NCBI GenBank assembly: GCA_026984795.1
Contig: JALSRK010000015.1
Location: 62,001-126,000 of the forward strand
Length of the DNA stretch: 64,000 bases
Source: Solibacteraceae bacterium
GTDB taxonomy: Bacteria > Acidobacteriota > Terriglobia > Bryobacterales > Bryobacteraceae
Reading direction: 5' to 3'
The position numbers were made by a program, and so were the translations under genes. Positions 50,798-60,197 of the stretch are shown in pieces; position 1 is the stretch's first letter, and every line of letters starts with the position of its first letter. Under the pieces are notes generated by a model, which did not search any database, was not told the DNA's origin, and worked only from the letters and a program-made list of their open reading frames with translations.

Positions 50798-53431
50798 ATG
50801 GGACTTTCCAAGTCCGATCTCGGCGCTCGCGCCGCCTGGCCACCGTCGGCTGTCCGCGGACCCGCCATTCCCGAATCTCCTTTGCGCCGTATCCTGCGCC
50901 TCGCCGCCCGGTCGCTCGACGGCGCGACGCCGTGTCTGGCCTTGCTGACGCCGGAAGGCCTGCACCTTGTCGGACGGCGCGGCCGGCCCCCGGAGGCCCT
51001 CGCCCGCCTCATTGCGGAGATCCCGCCGGAGCCCCAACGCTTCATCGGCGATCTCGGTGCGGTCGCTCGTCGCTGCGGCGCCCCCGGGCGCGGCCGTTTT
51101 ACCGGGTGTGCCGTTTTTCCCCTTTGGGGCAGTGACGGTGAGCTCCGGGGCGGTCTTTACGTCTTCCTCCAGCCCGGTTACCCGCGCGACCCCGCCGGCG
51201 CCCGGGCGTTCGAGGATGTAGCCGGTCTCGTGGAAGCGTGCCTGGATTTCATCGCCGGCGCCGCCACTACCATCCTGCCGGGACCAATGAGTTCTGCGGG
51301 ATTCCAGCACAGCCTCAGGCCGCTGTTCGAGAACACCAGCGACATTGTGTTCACTCAGGACCTCTCAGGTAGGTTCACGGCGATCAATTCCGTCGCCGAA
51401 CAGCTCCTCGGCTATACCCGCGAGGAACTGCTCCAGATGAGTCTCTCTGACCTCGTACCCCCCGAGCAGCGAGACCGCGCCGGCCAGATCTTGTTGGAGC
51501 AGTTCGGCGGTGGCGGCGGTTCCCAGACCTACGAGCTGCAATTTTGCAGCCGCGAAGGCCGCACCGTCGAGATGGAAGTCGCCGTGCATTTGCTGTTTCG
51601 TCACGGGCTTCCCGCCGGCCTCATCGGTTTCGCCCGCGATATCACCCCCCGCAAGAGCGAACAGGCCGCGCGCCGGGAAGCCGAAGAACGCCTTACGCGG
51701 CTGGAAGCCGAGCTGGAGGAACTCTCCGGCTACTGGTCCCGGTTGCACGAACTCACGCAGGCCCGGTTTCCCACCTTTGAAGCATTCGCCCAGCAGTGCC
51801 TTCAAACTGGTTGCGAAACCTTACGCTTGCCTCTGGCCATTCTCGTCGAAAGCGCCGGCGGTTCCACCGGGCGCGTTCGCGCGGTCCATCCACCGGGGGC
51901 GTTGGAGACGGGGGCTGCACCGCCCGTGCGCTTGCTCGGTTTGTGCGAAGCGCCGGCGGCTGACGGCCGAGGCGGCTCTCCGCCGGCCGCAGCTATCGTC
52001 GTCCCGGTGACTGCAGCGGGCCGTCCATGGGGGTTCGTGAGTTTCAGCGCAGCCGACGGCAACATCACGGTCACTCCGCGGGCCCGCCGCTTCGCGGAAT
52101 TCCTTGCATCGCTCATCGGCGCCCGCCTGGCCGAGCGACTGCTCGAGCCGCCGGGCGCTCCGGCTCAAGCGCAAGGGGCCCTTGCTCGACTGCAGAGCTT
52201 GATCCAGACAGTGCGGCTCCAGAAACGGGCTTGCTCGGTGATCCTCGTCGAGTCCAACCAGGCGGCGGGACTCGAGATACATACCGCAACCCTCGAGCGC
52301 TGCATCCGCAACGTCGAGGAGCAGTTCGCGAGGGACCCCAGGGCCAAGCACGGCTATGAATTCCTGCGCCTCGGGCCCAACCGCTGGCTTGTGCTTCTGC
52401 CATGGCTCGGCCGGCGCTCTGACCTGCTCGTCCTGGCCCGTTGTGTCGAGTCTGCTCTCACTGAGGCGATCCGAACCAGTGGTGTGGAGGCCTCCGGCAT
52501 GGTGCACTGCGGCGCTGCTGTCTTCCCCCAAGACGGAAATACCGCCACAGCCCTGCTTCGCGCGGCTGAGGCCGATCTTCACGCCGCCAGAGCTCCAGCG
52601 CCTGAGCACGTCTTCCCTGAGAACCAGGCGCCCGGCCGCCTGCCGCCGGACGAGTTTCTTCTTGTCGGCCACCTCCGCCGGGCCTTCGAACAGAAGCAGT
52701 TCTGTCTTCGGTTCCAGCCGCAAATCCAGATCGACGGGGAACTCCTCGGCTTCGAAGCGCTGCTGGCATGGCATCATCCGGCTCTGGGCCCGATCCCCGC
52801 TGGGGAGTTCATTTCGGCGGTCGAGCGCAGCGGCCTGATCGTGCCCCTTGGATCCTGGGTCCTCGATGAGGCCTGCCGCGTGGCTGCGGAGTGGCGCCGC
52901 GCGGGACACGACTTGCGCAAGATCGCGGTGAATGTTTCCGCGCTCCAGTTCACTCACCCGGGCTTTGTAGAGTCCGTGATCGGGGCCCTCCAGCGCCACC
53001 GCCTCGAGCCTTATGTGTTGGAACTCGAGGTCACTGAGCGGATCGCCATGGGCGACCCGAAACATGCCGCGCAGATCTTGCGGCGGCTGCGGGAAGTTGG
53101 CGTGCGGGTCGCCATCGATGATTTCGGGACCGGCTACTCCTCGCTGAGTTATTTGACCCGGCTGCCCGTGGACACCCTCAAGATCGATCGCTCGTTCCTC
53201 AGCGACGACGCCAGCGAGGCCGCGGCTCGCCCCACGATTGAGGCCATCGTCACACTGGCGCACAAGCTCGGTTTGACCGTGGTCGCCGAGGGTGTGGAAA
53301 AGCTCAAACAATGGCAGATGCTGAACCAGACCGGCTGCGACAGCGTTCAAGGCCACCTGTTCGGCCGCCCGCTCTCGCGAGAAGCGGCGGCCCGCCTGCT
53401 CGAGAACCGCTCCCGGCGCAGCCGTTCATGA
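50798..53431 (+). CDS. Sensor c-di-GMP phosphodiesterase: PAS, degenerate GGDEF, EAL
   Basis: An 877-residue cytoplasmic signalling protein. A GAF-like region is followed by a PAS domain at about 171-290 (RPLFENTSDIVFTQDLSG, LLGYTREELLQMSL, FARDITPRK), a coiled coil, a second GAF-like part, a GGDEF-like fold without the GGDEF motif (about 460-600) and an EAL domain (about 625-870). The EAL motifs look intact: FEALLAW, NVSALQF, LELEVTER, AIDDFGTGYSSLSYL, LKIDRSF and VVAEGVE. It should therefore hydrolyse c-di-GMP under control of the sensory domains, while the GGDEF part is non-catalytic. It has its own promoter with a palindromic element in the leader. The CoA-binding gene follows 60 bases later. 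Confidence 0.9.
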   Translation: MGLSKSDLGARAAWPPSAVRGPAIPESPLRRILRLAARSLDGATPCLALLTPEGLHLVGRRGRPPEALARLIAEIPPEPQRFIGDLGAVARRCGAPGRGRFTGCAVFPLWGSDGELRGGLYVFLQPGYPRDPAGARAFEDVAGLVEACLDFIAGAATTILPGPMSSAGFQHSLRPLFENTSDIVFTQDLSGRFTAINSVAEQLLGYTREELLQMSLSDLVPPEQRDRAGQILLEQFGGGGGSQTYELQFCSREGRTVEMEVAVHLLFRHGLPAGLIGFARDITPRKSEQAARREAEERLTRLEAELEELSGYWSRLHELTQARFPTFEAFAQQCLQTGCETLRLPLAILVESAGGSTGRVRAVHPPGALETGAAPPVRLLGLCEAPAADGRGGSPPAAAIVVPVTAAGRPWGFVSFSAADGNITVTPRARRFAEFLASLIGARLAERLLEPPGAPAQAQGALARLQSLIQTVRLQKRACSVILVESNQAAGLEIHTATLERCIRNVEEQFARDPRAKHGYEFLRLGPNRWLVLLPWLGRRSDLLVLARCVESALTEAIRTSGVEASGMVHCGAAVFPQDGNTATALLRAAEADLHAARAPAPEHVFPENQAPGRLPPDEFLLVGHLRRAFEQKQFCLRFQPQIQIDGELLGFEALLAWHHPALGPIPAGEFISAVERSGLIVPLGSWVLDEACRVAAEWRRAGHDLRKIAVNVSALQFTHPGFVESVIGALQRHRLEPYVLELEVTERIAMGDPKHAAQILRRLREVGVRVAIDDFGTGYSSLSYLTRLPVDTLKIDRSFLSDDASEAAARPTIEAIVTLAHKLGLTVVAEGVEKLKQWQMLNQTGCDSVQGHLFGRPLSREAAARLLENRSRRSRS

Positions 53432-53491
53432 CCTCCGGAGCCGCCGGTCGCCCCTGGCGTACCACAGGGCGCCGGAACACCAGGACCCGTC

Positions 53492-53956
53492 ATGGATGAA
53501 AGGGATCTTATCAACGAGTTCCTCGCCCACAAGAGGTTGGCCGTAGTCGGAGTCTCCCGGGCCCCACGAGACTTCAGCCGCCGCCTGTTCCGGGATCTTC
53601 GGAATTTCGGCTACGAGCCCATCCCGGTGAACCCGGAAGCAGCCGAGATCGACGGAGTCGCCTGCGCCGCCCGAATTCAGCAGCTTGATCCACCGCCGAG
53701 CATAGCGCTCTTGCTTACCCGGCCCGAGGTCACCGAACAAATTGTCCGGGACTGTCGCGAGGCGGGCGTCAGCATCGTCTGGATGTACAAAGCCTCCGGC
53801 CGCGGAGCGGTGAGCCAGCAGGCGATCGACTATTGCGAAGCTTACGGCATCCGGGTCATCCCCGGCTACTGTCCATACATGTTTCTGCAACAGGCCGGGT
53901 GGGTTCATAAGCTCCACGGCTTCTTCGTCACGCTCATTAGCGGCCGCCCGCGGTGA
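53492..53956 (+). CDS. CoA-binding domain protein (YccU-like)
   Basis: A 154-residue protein of the CoA-binding (Rossmann) family. It shows LAVVGVSRAPRDFSRRLF with the glycine-rich loop, EPIPVNPEAAEIDG, and VSIVWMYKASGRGAVS where the family usually has a W-Q loop. It probably binds CoA or a related nucleotide in the cytoplasm; the physiological role of this family is not known. Residues 120-154 (PGYCPYMFLQQAGWVHKLHGF) are longer than in YccU and hold two aromatic clusters. It lies between the EAL gene and the S9 peptidase gene on the same strand. Confidence 0.8.
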   Translation: MDERDLINEFLAHKRLAVVGVSRAPRDFSRRLFRDLRNFGYEPIPVNPEAAEIDGVACAARIQQLDPPPSIALLLTRPEVTEQIVRDCREAGVSIVWMYKASGRGAVSQQAIDYCEAYGIRVIPGYCPYMFLQQAGWVHKLHGFFVTLISGRPR

Positions 53957-54082
53957 GCGCAAGAGGGTCCACTGAACCGCGCGTCGCCTGGGCGCCCTCA
54001 CCTGTTGCCGGGCGGGCGCGCCGTTGCGGTTCCCGCTCGCGCAATAATGTAAACTTCGTATTTCGCTCACAGGAGTCACCTG

Positions 54083-56713
54083 ATGCGCCGCTTTTCGTTG
54101 CTTGTTTTCCTCACGGCCTCTTTGCCTCTCATCGCTGCTCGCTGGACAGTTGATGACATCTTGATGCTGGAGCGGGCTTCCGGCGTCGCGCTCTCCCGTG
54201 ACGGCGGCAAGGTGGTGTGGCGCCAAACGAAGATGGACAAGAAGAAAGGCTCTTCCGTCTCCCACCTGTATCTGCACAGCTTCGCCGAGGGCTACACCGT
54301 TCAGCTCACCCGAGGAACCGAAAGCGCCAAGGCCCCGGAGTTCTCCCCCGACGGAACCCGCATCGCCTTTTTGAGTTCGCGCGGCGAGAAAGACTCCGGG
54401 AACGGCAACCCCGATGGAGACGCTAAAGACCAGGTCTGGATCATCGATCTCCGCGGCGGAGAGCCCTACAAGGTCACCAGCTTCAAGAAAGGCGTCAAGG
54501 AGGTCCATTGGCTCGACAACGACACCCTCCTGTTGACAGCCACTGAGGATCCCTCCCTTTACGAACTCGAAAAGAAGAAGGTCAAGGACAACTCCAACAT
54601 CGTAGACGACGAGCAACACGCGCCGCCGGTGCGCCTGTACCGCTTCCCGCTGAAGACTCGCCGGCCGGAACGCTTGACGGAGAACCACGACCGCATCACC
54701 GACACCTTCGTCTCCTGGAACGGCCGCTGGGCGGTCACCATCCACGAGCGCAGCCTCCGCTACGAGTATGATCAGGAGATCCGGCCCGCCACTTGGCTCC
54801 GTGACCTCGAGAACGGCGTCGCTGTCCAATTGTTTCCCGACGGCAAGATCCTTCCCCGCCAGATCCGCTTCACTCCCGACGACAGCGGCTTTTATTTCGT
54901 CGCCCCCTATACCACCCATCCGAAGTACATCTGGGCTTACGAAGCCAGACTCTACTACTACGACCTCGGCTCGAAACAGCACACCCTGGTGAACCTCGAC
55001 TGGGACCGCGGGCTCGCCTCCGACTATGCCGTAACGCCGAATGGCGTCGTGGCCCTGCTCGCCGACGGGGTGCGGAACAAGGCCGCCGTATACACCCGCC
55101 GCGGCGATTCCTGGTCCCGCCAGTGGCTCCAGGGCGAGCACGTAGCGAACCTCTTTGGACTCGAGGTTTCGCTGGACGGCAAACGCATTGTGTACGACTA
55201 CTCGACGGCCTCCAAGCCCGGCCAGTGGTACGGCGCCAGCCTGGCCGGCGCCGCGATCGTGGATGCCGAGAAATTCACCAATCTGAACTCTTACCTCGAC
55301 GGTAAGGCGTTCGCGAAGACCGAAGTAGTGCATTGGCGGGGCGCCCGCGACGAGGAGGTCGAAGGCCTCCTTCACTATCCGCACCACTATAAACCGGGGA
55401 AACGATACCCGCTGATCCTCCTGATTCACGGCGGCCCCTTTGGCTCCGACCAAGACCGCTTTTCGGACCGTCTCAGCACCCCCGTCCAGCTTTTGGCGCA
55501 GCGTGGGGCCTTCGTGCTCCGGCCCAACTACCACGGCAGTTCCGGCTACGGGCTCGCCTGGGGCGAGTCTATCAGCGGCGGCAACTACAACGAATTGGAA
55601 TGGATCGACTGTGACCGCGGCGTGGACGCCGTCATCCAACGGGGCCTCGCGGACCCGGACAAGCTCGGCGTCATGGGCTGGTCGAACGGCTCTATCATTA
55701 CCATCGAGATCACTACCCGCACCACCCGGTATAAAGCCGCCAGCGCGGGCGCTGGAGATGTGAACTGGATCAGTGATTGGGCCAACTGCCAGTTCGGGCA
55801 TTCCTTCGATGACTACTACCTCGGCACCACGCCTCTGGCCGACCCAGAGTTCTACCTGAAGAAGTCGCCGCTGTTCCGCATGGACCGCGTCACCACACCG
55901 ACCATCATCTTTTTCGGCACGAAAGACCGCCAAGTGCCGACCGAACAGGGCTGGCAGCACTACCGCGCTTTGCAGCGGCTCGGGAAAACGGACGTCAAGT
56001 TCATCCTCTTCCCCGGCGAGGCCCACGGTCTGCGCAAGTACGGCCACCAGCGCCGCAAACTCATCGAGGAACTGGCGTGGTTCGACAAATACCTGTTCGG
56101 AGCCCCTGAAGAGAAGAATGAATCCCTGGAGCCTCAGTCACCTCTGGCTGCAGCGTTGAAACTTGTCTCGGCGGGCGACATCCCTGAAACCGTGGATCGC
56201 GGCAAGATCAAGGTCGGGCGTTTCGAAGTCACTCGCGCCCAGTTCGCCGCCTTCAAGCCCGACTACACCTACCCGGAAGGCACCAGCCGATACCCGGCCA
56301 ATGGGGTCAGCTTCGACGACGCCAAGGCTTACTGCGAATGGCTCTCGAAGAAGGCCGGCCGCAAGTTCCGCTTGCCCACCGAGAAGGAGTTCCGCAAACT
56401 CCTGAACACCTCGGCGAAGGAGAACACGCTGGATGCGTGGGCCGGCTACCCGGTGAACACCGACGATGCCCAGCGCCTGGCGCCTCTGGTGAAGCGCCTC
56501 GGACCGGACGTGCTGCTTCGGCCCGTTGGCAGCTTCCCGGGCCGGGGCCACGACCCCCTCTACGACCCCGGCGGCAACGTCGCCGAATGGGTCACGGCTG
56601 AAGACGGCTCCGGCAAGGCGCTGGGCGGCAGCGCCGACCGCCCGGCGGACCCCAAAGCCGCCGGGAAGCCTGATCCGGCTTTCATCGGTTTCCGTGTCGT
56701 AGAAGAGTTCTGA
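54083..56713 (+). CDS. Secreted S9 prolyl-oligopeptidase-type peptidase fused to a SUMF1/FGE-like domain
   Basis: An 876-residue exported protein with signal peptide MRRFSLLVFLTASLPLIAA. A beta-propeller (about 20-400; AKAPEFSPDGTRIAFLSSRG) is followed by an alpha/beta hydrolase domain with the catalytic triad S534 (GVMGWSNGS), D615 (FGTKDRQVP) and H648 (PGEAHGL). After LFGAPEEKNES a further 170 residues form a FGE-sulfatase (SUMF1) fold: FEVTRAQFAAFKPDY, NGVSFDDAKAYCEWLSKKAG, FRLPTEKEF, DPGGNVAEWV and FIGFRVV. The cysteine-containing RxxC segment used by true formylglycine-generating enzymes is absent, so this part is probably a binding module. AGGAG precedes the start. Its 3' end overlaps a convergent gene by 154 bases. 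Confidence 0.9.
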   Translation: MRRFSLLVFLTASLPLIAARWTVDDILMLERASGVALSRDGGKVVWRQTKMDKKKGSSVSHLYLHSFAEGYTVQLTRGTESAKAPEFSPDGTRIAFLSSRGEKDSGNGNPDGDAKDQVWIIDLRGGEPYKVTSFKKGVKEVHWLDNDTLLLTATEDPSLYELEKKKVKDNSNIVDDEQHAPPVRLYRFPLKTRRPERLTENHDRITDTFVSWNGRWAVTIHERSLRYEYDQEIRPATWLRDLENGVAVQLFPDGKILPRQIRFTPDDSGFYFVAPYTTHPKYIWAYEARLYYYDLGSKQHTLVNLDWDRGLASDYAVTPNGVVALLADGVRNKAAVYTRRGDSWSRQWLQGEHVANLFGLEVSLDGKRIVYDYSTASKPGQWYGASLAGAAIVDAEKFTNLNSYLDGKAFAKTEVVHWRGARDEEVEGLLHYPHHYKPGKRYPLILLIHGGPFGSDQDRFSDRLSTPVQLLAQRGAFVLRPNYHGSSGYGLAWGESISGGNYNELEWIDCDRGVDAVIQRGLADPDKLGVMGWSNGSIITIEITTRTTRYKAASAGAGDVNWISDWANCQFGHSFDDYYLGTTPLADPEFYLKKSPLFRMDRVTTPTIIFFGTKDRQVPTEQGWQHYRALQRLGKTDVKFILFPGEAHGLRKYGHQRRKLIEELAWFDKYLFGAPEEKNESLEPQSPLAAALKLVSAGDIPETVDRGKIKVGRFEVTRAQFAAFKPDYTYPEGTSRYPANGVSFDDAKAYCEWLSKKAGRKFRLPTEKEFRKLLNTSAKENTLDAWAGYPVNTDDAQRLAPLVKRLGPDVLLRPVGSFPGRGHDPLYDPGGNVAEWVTAEDGSGKALGGSADRPADPKAAGKPDPAFIGFRVVEEF

Positions 56714-58362
56714 GCCGACCCGGACACGGTTCGCACGCCGGTACTCTCCGGCGCCGTGGAAACTTCGTAGATCCCCACGCCCTTCGCCGCATAGACGGGG
56801 CGCAAGCGGCGCCCCTCCCGGATCAGCCTGGCCACCGCCTCGCGGGCCGCCGGGATCGGGCGCACCCATGAGTCGGTCGGCGTGAACATCGCATACCGAA
56901 TCCCCAGCCGCTCGGCGAATTCCGGCAGCGATTCCAGAAAACGGACGACGCGCGCCTCGTCGGACCGGTAGACGAAATCCGGCGGGATGGCCAGGCTGCA
57001 AGCCTCCCGTCCGGTGTAGAGATAGAATACGGCGTCGTCGTTGGCGAAGAATCGCACCCTCGGGGGCGTGTTGCGGCGGATCCAGCTATAGGCGTCGAGC
57101 TTCGCCCGGAGCGCTCCCTCCTGCTCTTCGTAGGATGCCGGCAAGAACTCCGTTACGCCGTACCACGTCTGGCGCCCCGCCCACCCGGCGCCCCCGAGAA
57201 GCAGCGCCGCGATTGCCGCCGCGGCGATTCGGTTCTGCAATCGGCCGCTCGTCCAAGCCGAACCGAGTTGCCGCACGAAGCGCCCGCCCTCCTCCAACAC
57301 GCCTGCCGCCAGCAGCGGGGCCACCGGAACGACGAAGCGGACGTTCGGCGGGAAATGCCACACCAGCATCACGGCGCCGTAAACGAAAGCGAACAGTGCG
57401 AACTGCACCTTGCCTGTACGCCGCACCAGCCGGACCAGCCCCACCACCGCACCCACCGCCAGCACGCGGCCAATCGTTACCACTCCCAGTGAATTCACAT
57501 CGAAAAACACGAAGAGCTTGCCCACGGCCGTCAGCAGGCTGTTCAGATTGGGGAGGATGAGTAGCCTGGGATCGCCCCACCCGATGATAGCGAGCCGGTA
57601 GGCCGCGTAGTTCGTGTAATACAACGTGATCAGATCGTCGCCGGGCGGGTAGTGCACGGCCTTCCACCAATTCCAGACCGCCAGCGGCGGCGCCGCTATT
57701 GCAAGAAACAGCGCCGCACGCCGGAACCGCCGCCGCCACATGAGACCCGCCGGCGCCGTCAGGAGCAAGAGTACGCCGGCCGACCGCGTCAGCGCCGCCA
57801 GCGCCGCCAGAATCCCCGCCGCGACGGCCCAACCCCAGTGGACGTCCTCCCGGGTCAACCGCTCGGCGCTCACCACCGCAGCCACGAGCAGCGCCCCGAA
57901 CCATAGCTCGGCCATGGCGATGGTCCCCAGCGCCACGAAGACCGGATTCACCGCCAGCCACGCACAGATCAGCGCCGTTTTTCCCCATTTGAACCCGAGG
58001 TCGCGAAAGTATGCCGCGGCGGCGGCCAGAAACAGCGGCAGGCCCATCCAGACGACCAGCATCAGCAGCGGCAGGTTGTCCGGGAACCGGGGATTCAACC
58101 TCCAGACGGCGCTCAACACCAGCGGCCACACCGGCGGGTATTTCGTCTGCGCAGGCTCACCGGGAAAACTCTCGAGCGTGTGTCCTTTCCCTTCCGCCCA
58201 GGCCCTTCCGGTAACGAAATAGAGGCTATCGTCATGGTAGATGCCCAGATGCGGCATCCGCCGCCACTCCCACGCCAACCTTGCCGAGGGAACCAGCGCA
58301 GCGCCCACCAGCAGGACGGCCCACAGCCGCTTCCCGCGCAGTGCCGAACCCCAGCTTCCCAT
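56560..58362 (-). CDS. Polytopic membrane protein, glycosyltransferase family 39/83-like (copy 2)
   Basis: About 600 residues with some ten or more transmembrane helices and a C-terminal periplasmic domain. The first loop has RRMPHLGIYHDDSLYF, where the Asp pair resembles the acidic catalytic motif of GT-C glycosyltransferases that use polyprenyl-phosphate sugars. The region FPGEPAQTKYPPVWPL and the helices after it match the neighbouring copy closely. It probably transfers a sugar on the outer face of the inner membrane; the acceptor is unknown. I start at MGSWGSALRG (58362), which has GGGAG upstream and aligns with the start of copy 1; an upstream ATG at 58413 overlaps copy 1 by four bases and is the alternative. 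The last 50 or so codons run antisense to the S9-SUMF1 gene and are low in complexity. Confidence 0.75.
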   Translation of the reverse strand: MGSWGSALRGKRLWAVLLVGAALVPSARLAWEWRRMPHLGIYHDDSLYFVTGRAWAEGKGHTLESFPGEPAQTKYPPVWPLVLSAVWRLNPRFPDNLPLLMLVVWMGLPLFLAAAAAYFRDLGFKWGKTALICAWLAVNPVFVALGTIAMAELWFGALLVAAVVSAERLTREDVHWGWAVAAGILAALAALTRSAGVLLLLTAPAGLMWRRRFRRAALFLAIAAPPLAVWNWWKAVHYPPGDDLITLYYTNYAAYRLAIIGWGDPRLLILPNLNSLLTAVGKLFVFFDVNSLGVVTIGRVLAVGAVVGLVRLVRRTGKVQFALFAFVYGAVMLVWHFPPNVRFVVPVAPLLAAGVLEEGGRFVRQLGSAWTSGRLQNRIAAAAIAALLLGGAGWAGRQTWYGVTEFLPASYEEQEGALRAKLDAYSWIRRNTPPRVRFFANDDAVFYLYTGREACSLAIPPDFVYRSDEARVVRFLESLPEFAERLGIRYAMFTPTDSWVRPIPAAREAVARLIREGRRLRPVYAAKGVGIYEVSTAPESTGVRTVSGSAQNSSTTRKPMKAGSGFPAALGSAGRSALPPSALPEPSSAVTHSATLPPGS

Positions 58363-58409
58363 CGATGCTCCCGTCAGCAGCTCCTTGCCAGCGTCTGCGG
58401 CCACGGCTT

Positions 58410-60164
58410 TCATCCCTGGCCGCCGGCCCGGCGCCGCTTTCCACCATCTCCGGCCCCGGCGGGCTGTTCACCCCTGGAACGCACCACCTCCAGCCGGCCC
58501 TCCGTTTCGCTGGGTAACTCGGTGGTCTCGACGCCCTTCGCCGGCCCGCCCACGTCCGCCGTGAGCCGGTAGATGCGGCTGCTCTCAGCGGCGAAAACGA
58601 GCTGTAGCCGCTCTGTATCCCGGGCCAGCGCCCGCGCACCCCGCCGGGCCGCCCCGGTGGGACTCAGCCGGAAGTCTGTCGCCGTCAGCAGGACGTATTG
58701 GATCCCGAAGCGCCGCGCGTATTTGGGCATGGATTCGACGAAGCGGACCACCCCTTCTTCGTCGTTGTGGTAGACAAGGTTCGGGGGGATCGCCAGGCTG
58801 CACGCGTGCCTGCCCGTATAGAGGTAGAACACTGCGTCGTCGTAGGCAAAGAACCTGGTTGCCGGCGCCGTGTTCTTCCGCACCCAATCATAGGCCGGCA
58901 GGCTGCCCTCCAGCGCGCGCTGGCGCTCCTGAAACGCCGCCGGGAGAAACGAGGTGGCGCCGTACCACGTCTGGCGCGCCCACCATGCTCCTCCCGCCAG
59001 CAGGAGCGCGGCCACCCCTGCCGCGGCGGCCCGGTTCGACCTCCCCGGACCGTGCCACGCCACGGCGAGCTGGCGCCGCAGCCGGCCGGCTTCTTCCGCA
59101 AACCCTGCAAACAGCAGCGGCGCCAGCGGCGTGATGAACCGCACGTCCGGTGGGAAGTGCCAGATCATCATCACCGCCCCGTACACCAGGGCGAACAGAG
59201 CGAATTGCGGCTTCCCGGTGCGCCGCACCAGCCGCACCGCCCCCACGATGGCGCCGACCGCCAGCACCCGCCCCACCGTCACCACGCCAAGTGAGTTCTC
59301 ATCGAAGAACACGAACAGCTTGCCCAGGCCCGTGAACAGCGTGTTCAGGTTGTACGGCGCCGTCAGCGCCGGATTCCATAACCCCACCGTCGCCAATTGA
59401 TACGCCGAATAACTCGTGTAGTAGAGCGTCACGAGGTCGCCCGAGGGCGGCGGGTGCATCAGTTTCCACAGGTTCCAAGCCGCCAGCGGCGGCGCCGCCG
59501 CGGCAAGAAACAAGGCCGTTTCTTTGAAGCGGCGCCGCCAGACCAGCCCAATGGGGACGGACGCCAGCAGGAATACCCCTGCCGAGCGCGTCAGCGCCGC
59601 CGCCGCCACGAGCCCCCCCGTGCCCAAGGCCCACCACCACCGCGACCCCGGCCTCCCTAGCTGTTCGGTGAGCGCCACGATCACCGCCAGTTGCGCCCCG
59701 AACCATAGTTCCGTCATCGCCATGGTGCTGAAACCGATCACCACCGGGGTCACCGCCAGCCAGGCGCAAAGCAACGCCGTCTTCCACACTCCGAACCCCA
59801 GGTCTCGGAAGTAAAAAGCCGCCCCGGCGAGGAATAGCGGCAGCGCCGTCCATACGAGCAGCATCAAGAGCGGTAGGTTCTCCGGAAACCGGGGATTGAT
59901 CCGCCAAACCAGACTCAAAAGCAGCGGCAGCCCGGGCGGATACTTCGTCTGCGCCGGCTCGCCCGGAAAGCTCTCGATCCGGTGGCCCTTGCCCTCCGCC
60001 CAGGACTTCGCCGTCACGAAGTACAGACTGTCGTCGTGGTAGATGCCCAGGTGCGGCATGCGCCGCCACTCCCAAGCGAGACGAATCGACGGGGCCAGGG
60101 CGGCGCCCACCAGCAGTACAGCGAAGAAACCCTTCCCAGGCAGCCAGCGGCGCAAATCTCCCAT
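58410..60164 (-). CDS. Polytopic membrane protein, glycosyltransferase family 39/83-like (copy 1)
   Basis: A 584-residue paralogue of the next gene, with the same order of helices and the same periplasmic C-terminal domain. Shared blocks include RRMPHLGIYHDDSLYFVT, FPGEPAQTKYPP, VWRINPRFPENLPLLML, TLYYTSYSAYQLA and FYLYTGRHACSLAIPP. The first loop again carries the Asp pair of GT-C enzymes. Both copies end in hydrophilic tails that are not alike, this one rich in Arg and Gly (GGKRRRAGGQG). The pair arose by tandem duplication. GGAAG lies eight bases before the ATG. The upstream gene encodes a Tat-exported protein 33 bases away, so all are likely in one unit. Confidence 0.8.
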   Translation of the reverse strand: MGDLRRWLPGKGFFAVLLVGAALAPSIRLAWEWRRMPHLGIYHDDSLYFVTAKSWAEGKGHRIESFPGEPAQTKYPPGLPLLLSLVWRINPRFPENLPLLMLLVWTALPLFLAGAAFYFRDLGFGVWKTALLCAWLAVTPVVIGFSTMAMTELWFGAQLAVIVALTEQLGRPGSRWWWALGTGGLVAAAALTRSAGVFLLASVPIGLVWRRRFKETALFLAAAAPPLAAWNLWKLMHPPPSGDLVTLYYTSYSAYQLATVGLWNPALTAPYNLNTLFTGLGKLFVFFDENSLGVVTVGRVLAVGAIVGAVRLVRRTGKPQFALFALVYGAVMMIWHFPPDVRFITPLAPLLFAGFAEEAGRLRRQLAVAWHGPGRSNRAAAAGVAALLLAGGAWWARQTWYGATSFLPAAFQERQRALEGSLPAYDWVRKNTAPATRFFAYDDAVFYLYTGRHACSLAIPPNLVYHNDEEGVVRFVESMPKYARRFGIQYVLLTATDFRLSPTGAARRGARALARDTERLQLVFAAESSRIYRLTADVGGPAKGVETTELPSETEGRLEVVRSRGEQPAGAGDGGKRRRAGGQG

Positions 60165-60197
60165 TTAGACTTCCATCGGCGGGGAGCGCGCCTCAGT

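Noticed and set aside
53426-56047. An 873-codon open frame antisense to the EAL end, CoA-binding and S9 genes
   Set aside because: It spans three supported genes and their spacers without matching any domain; an effect of third-position GC bias.
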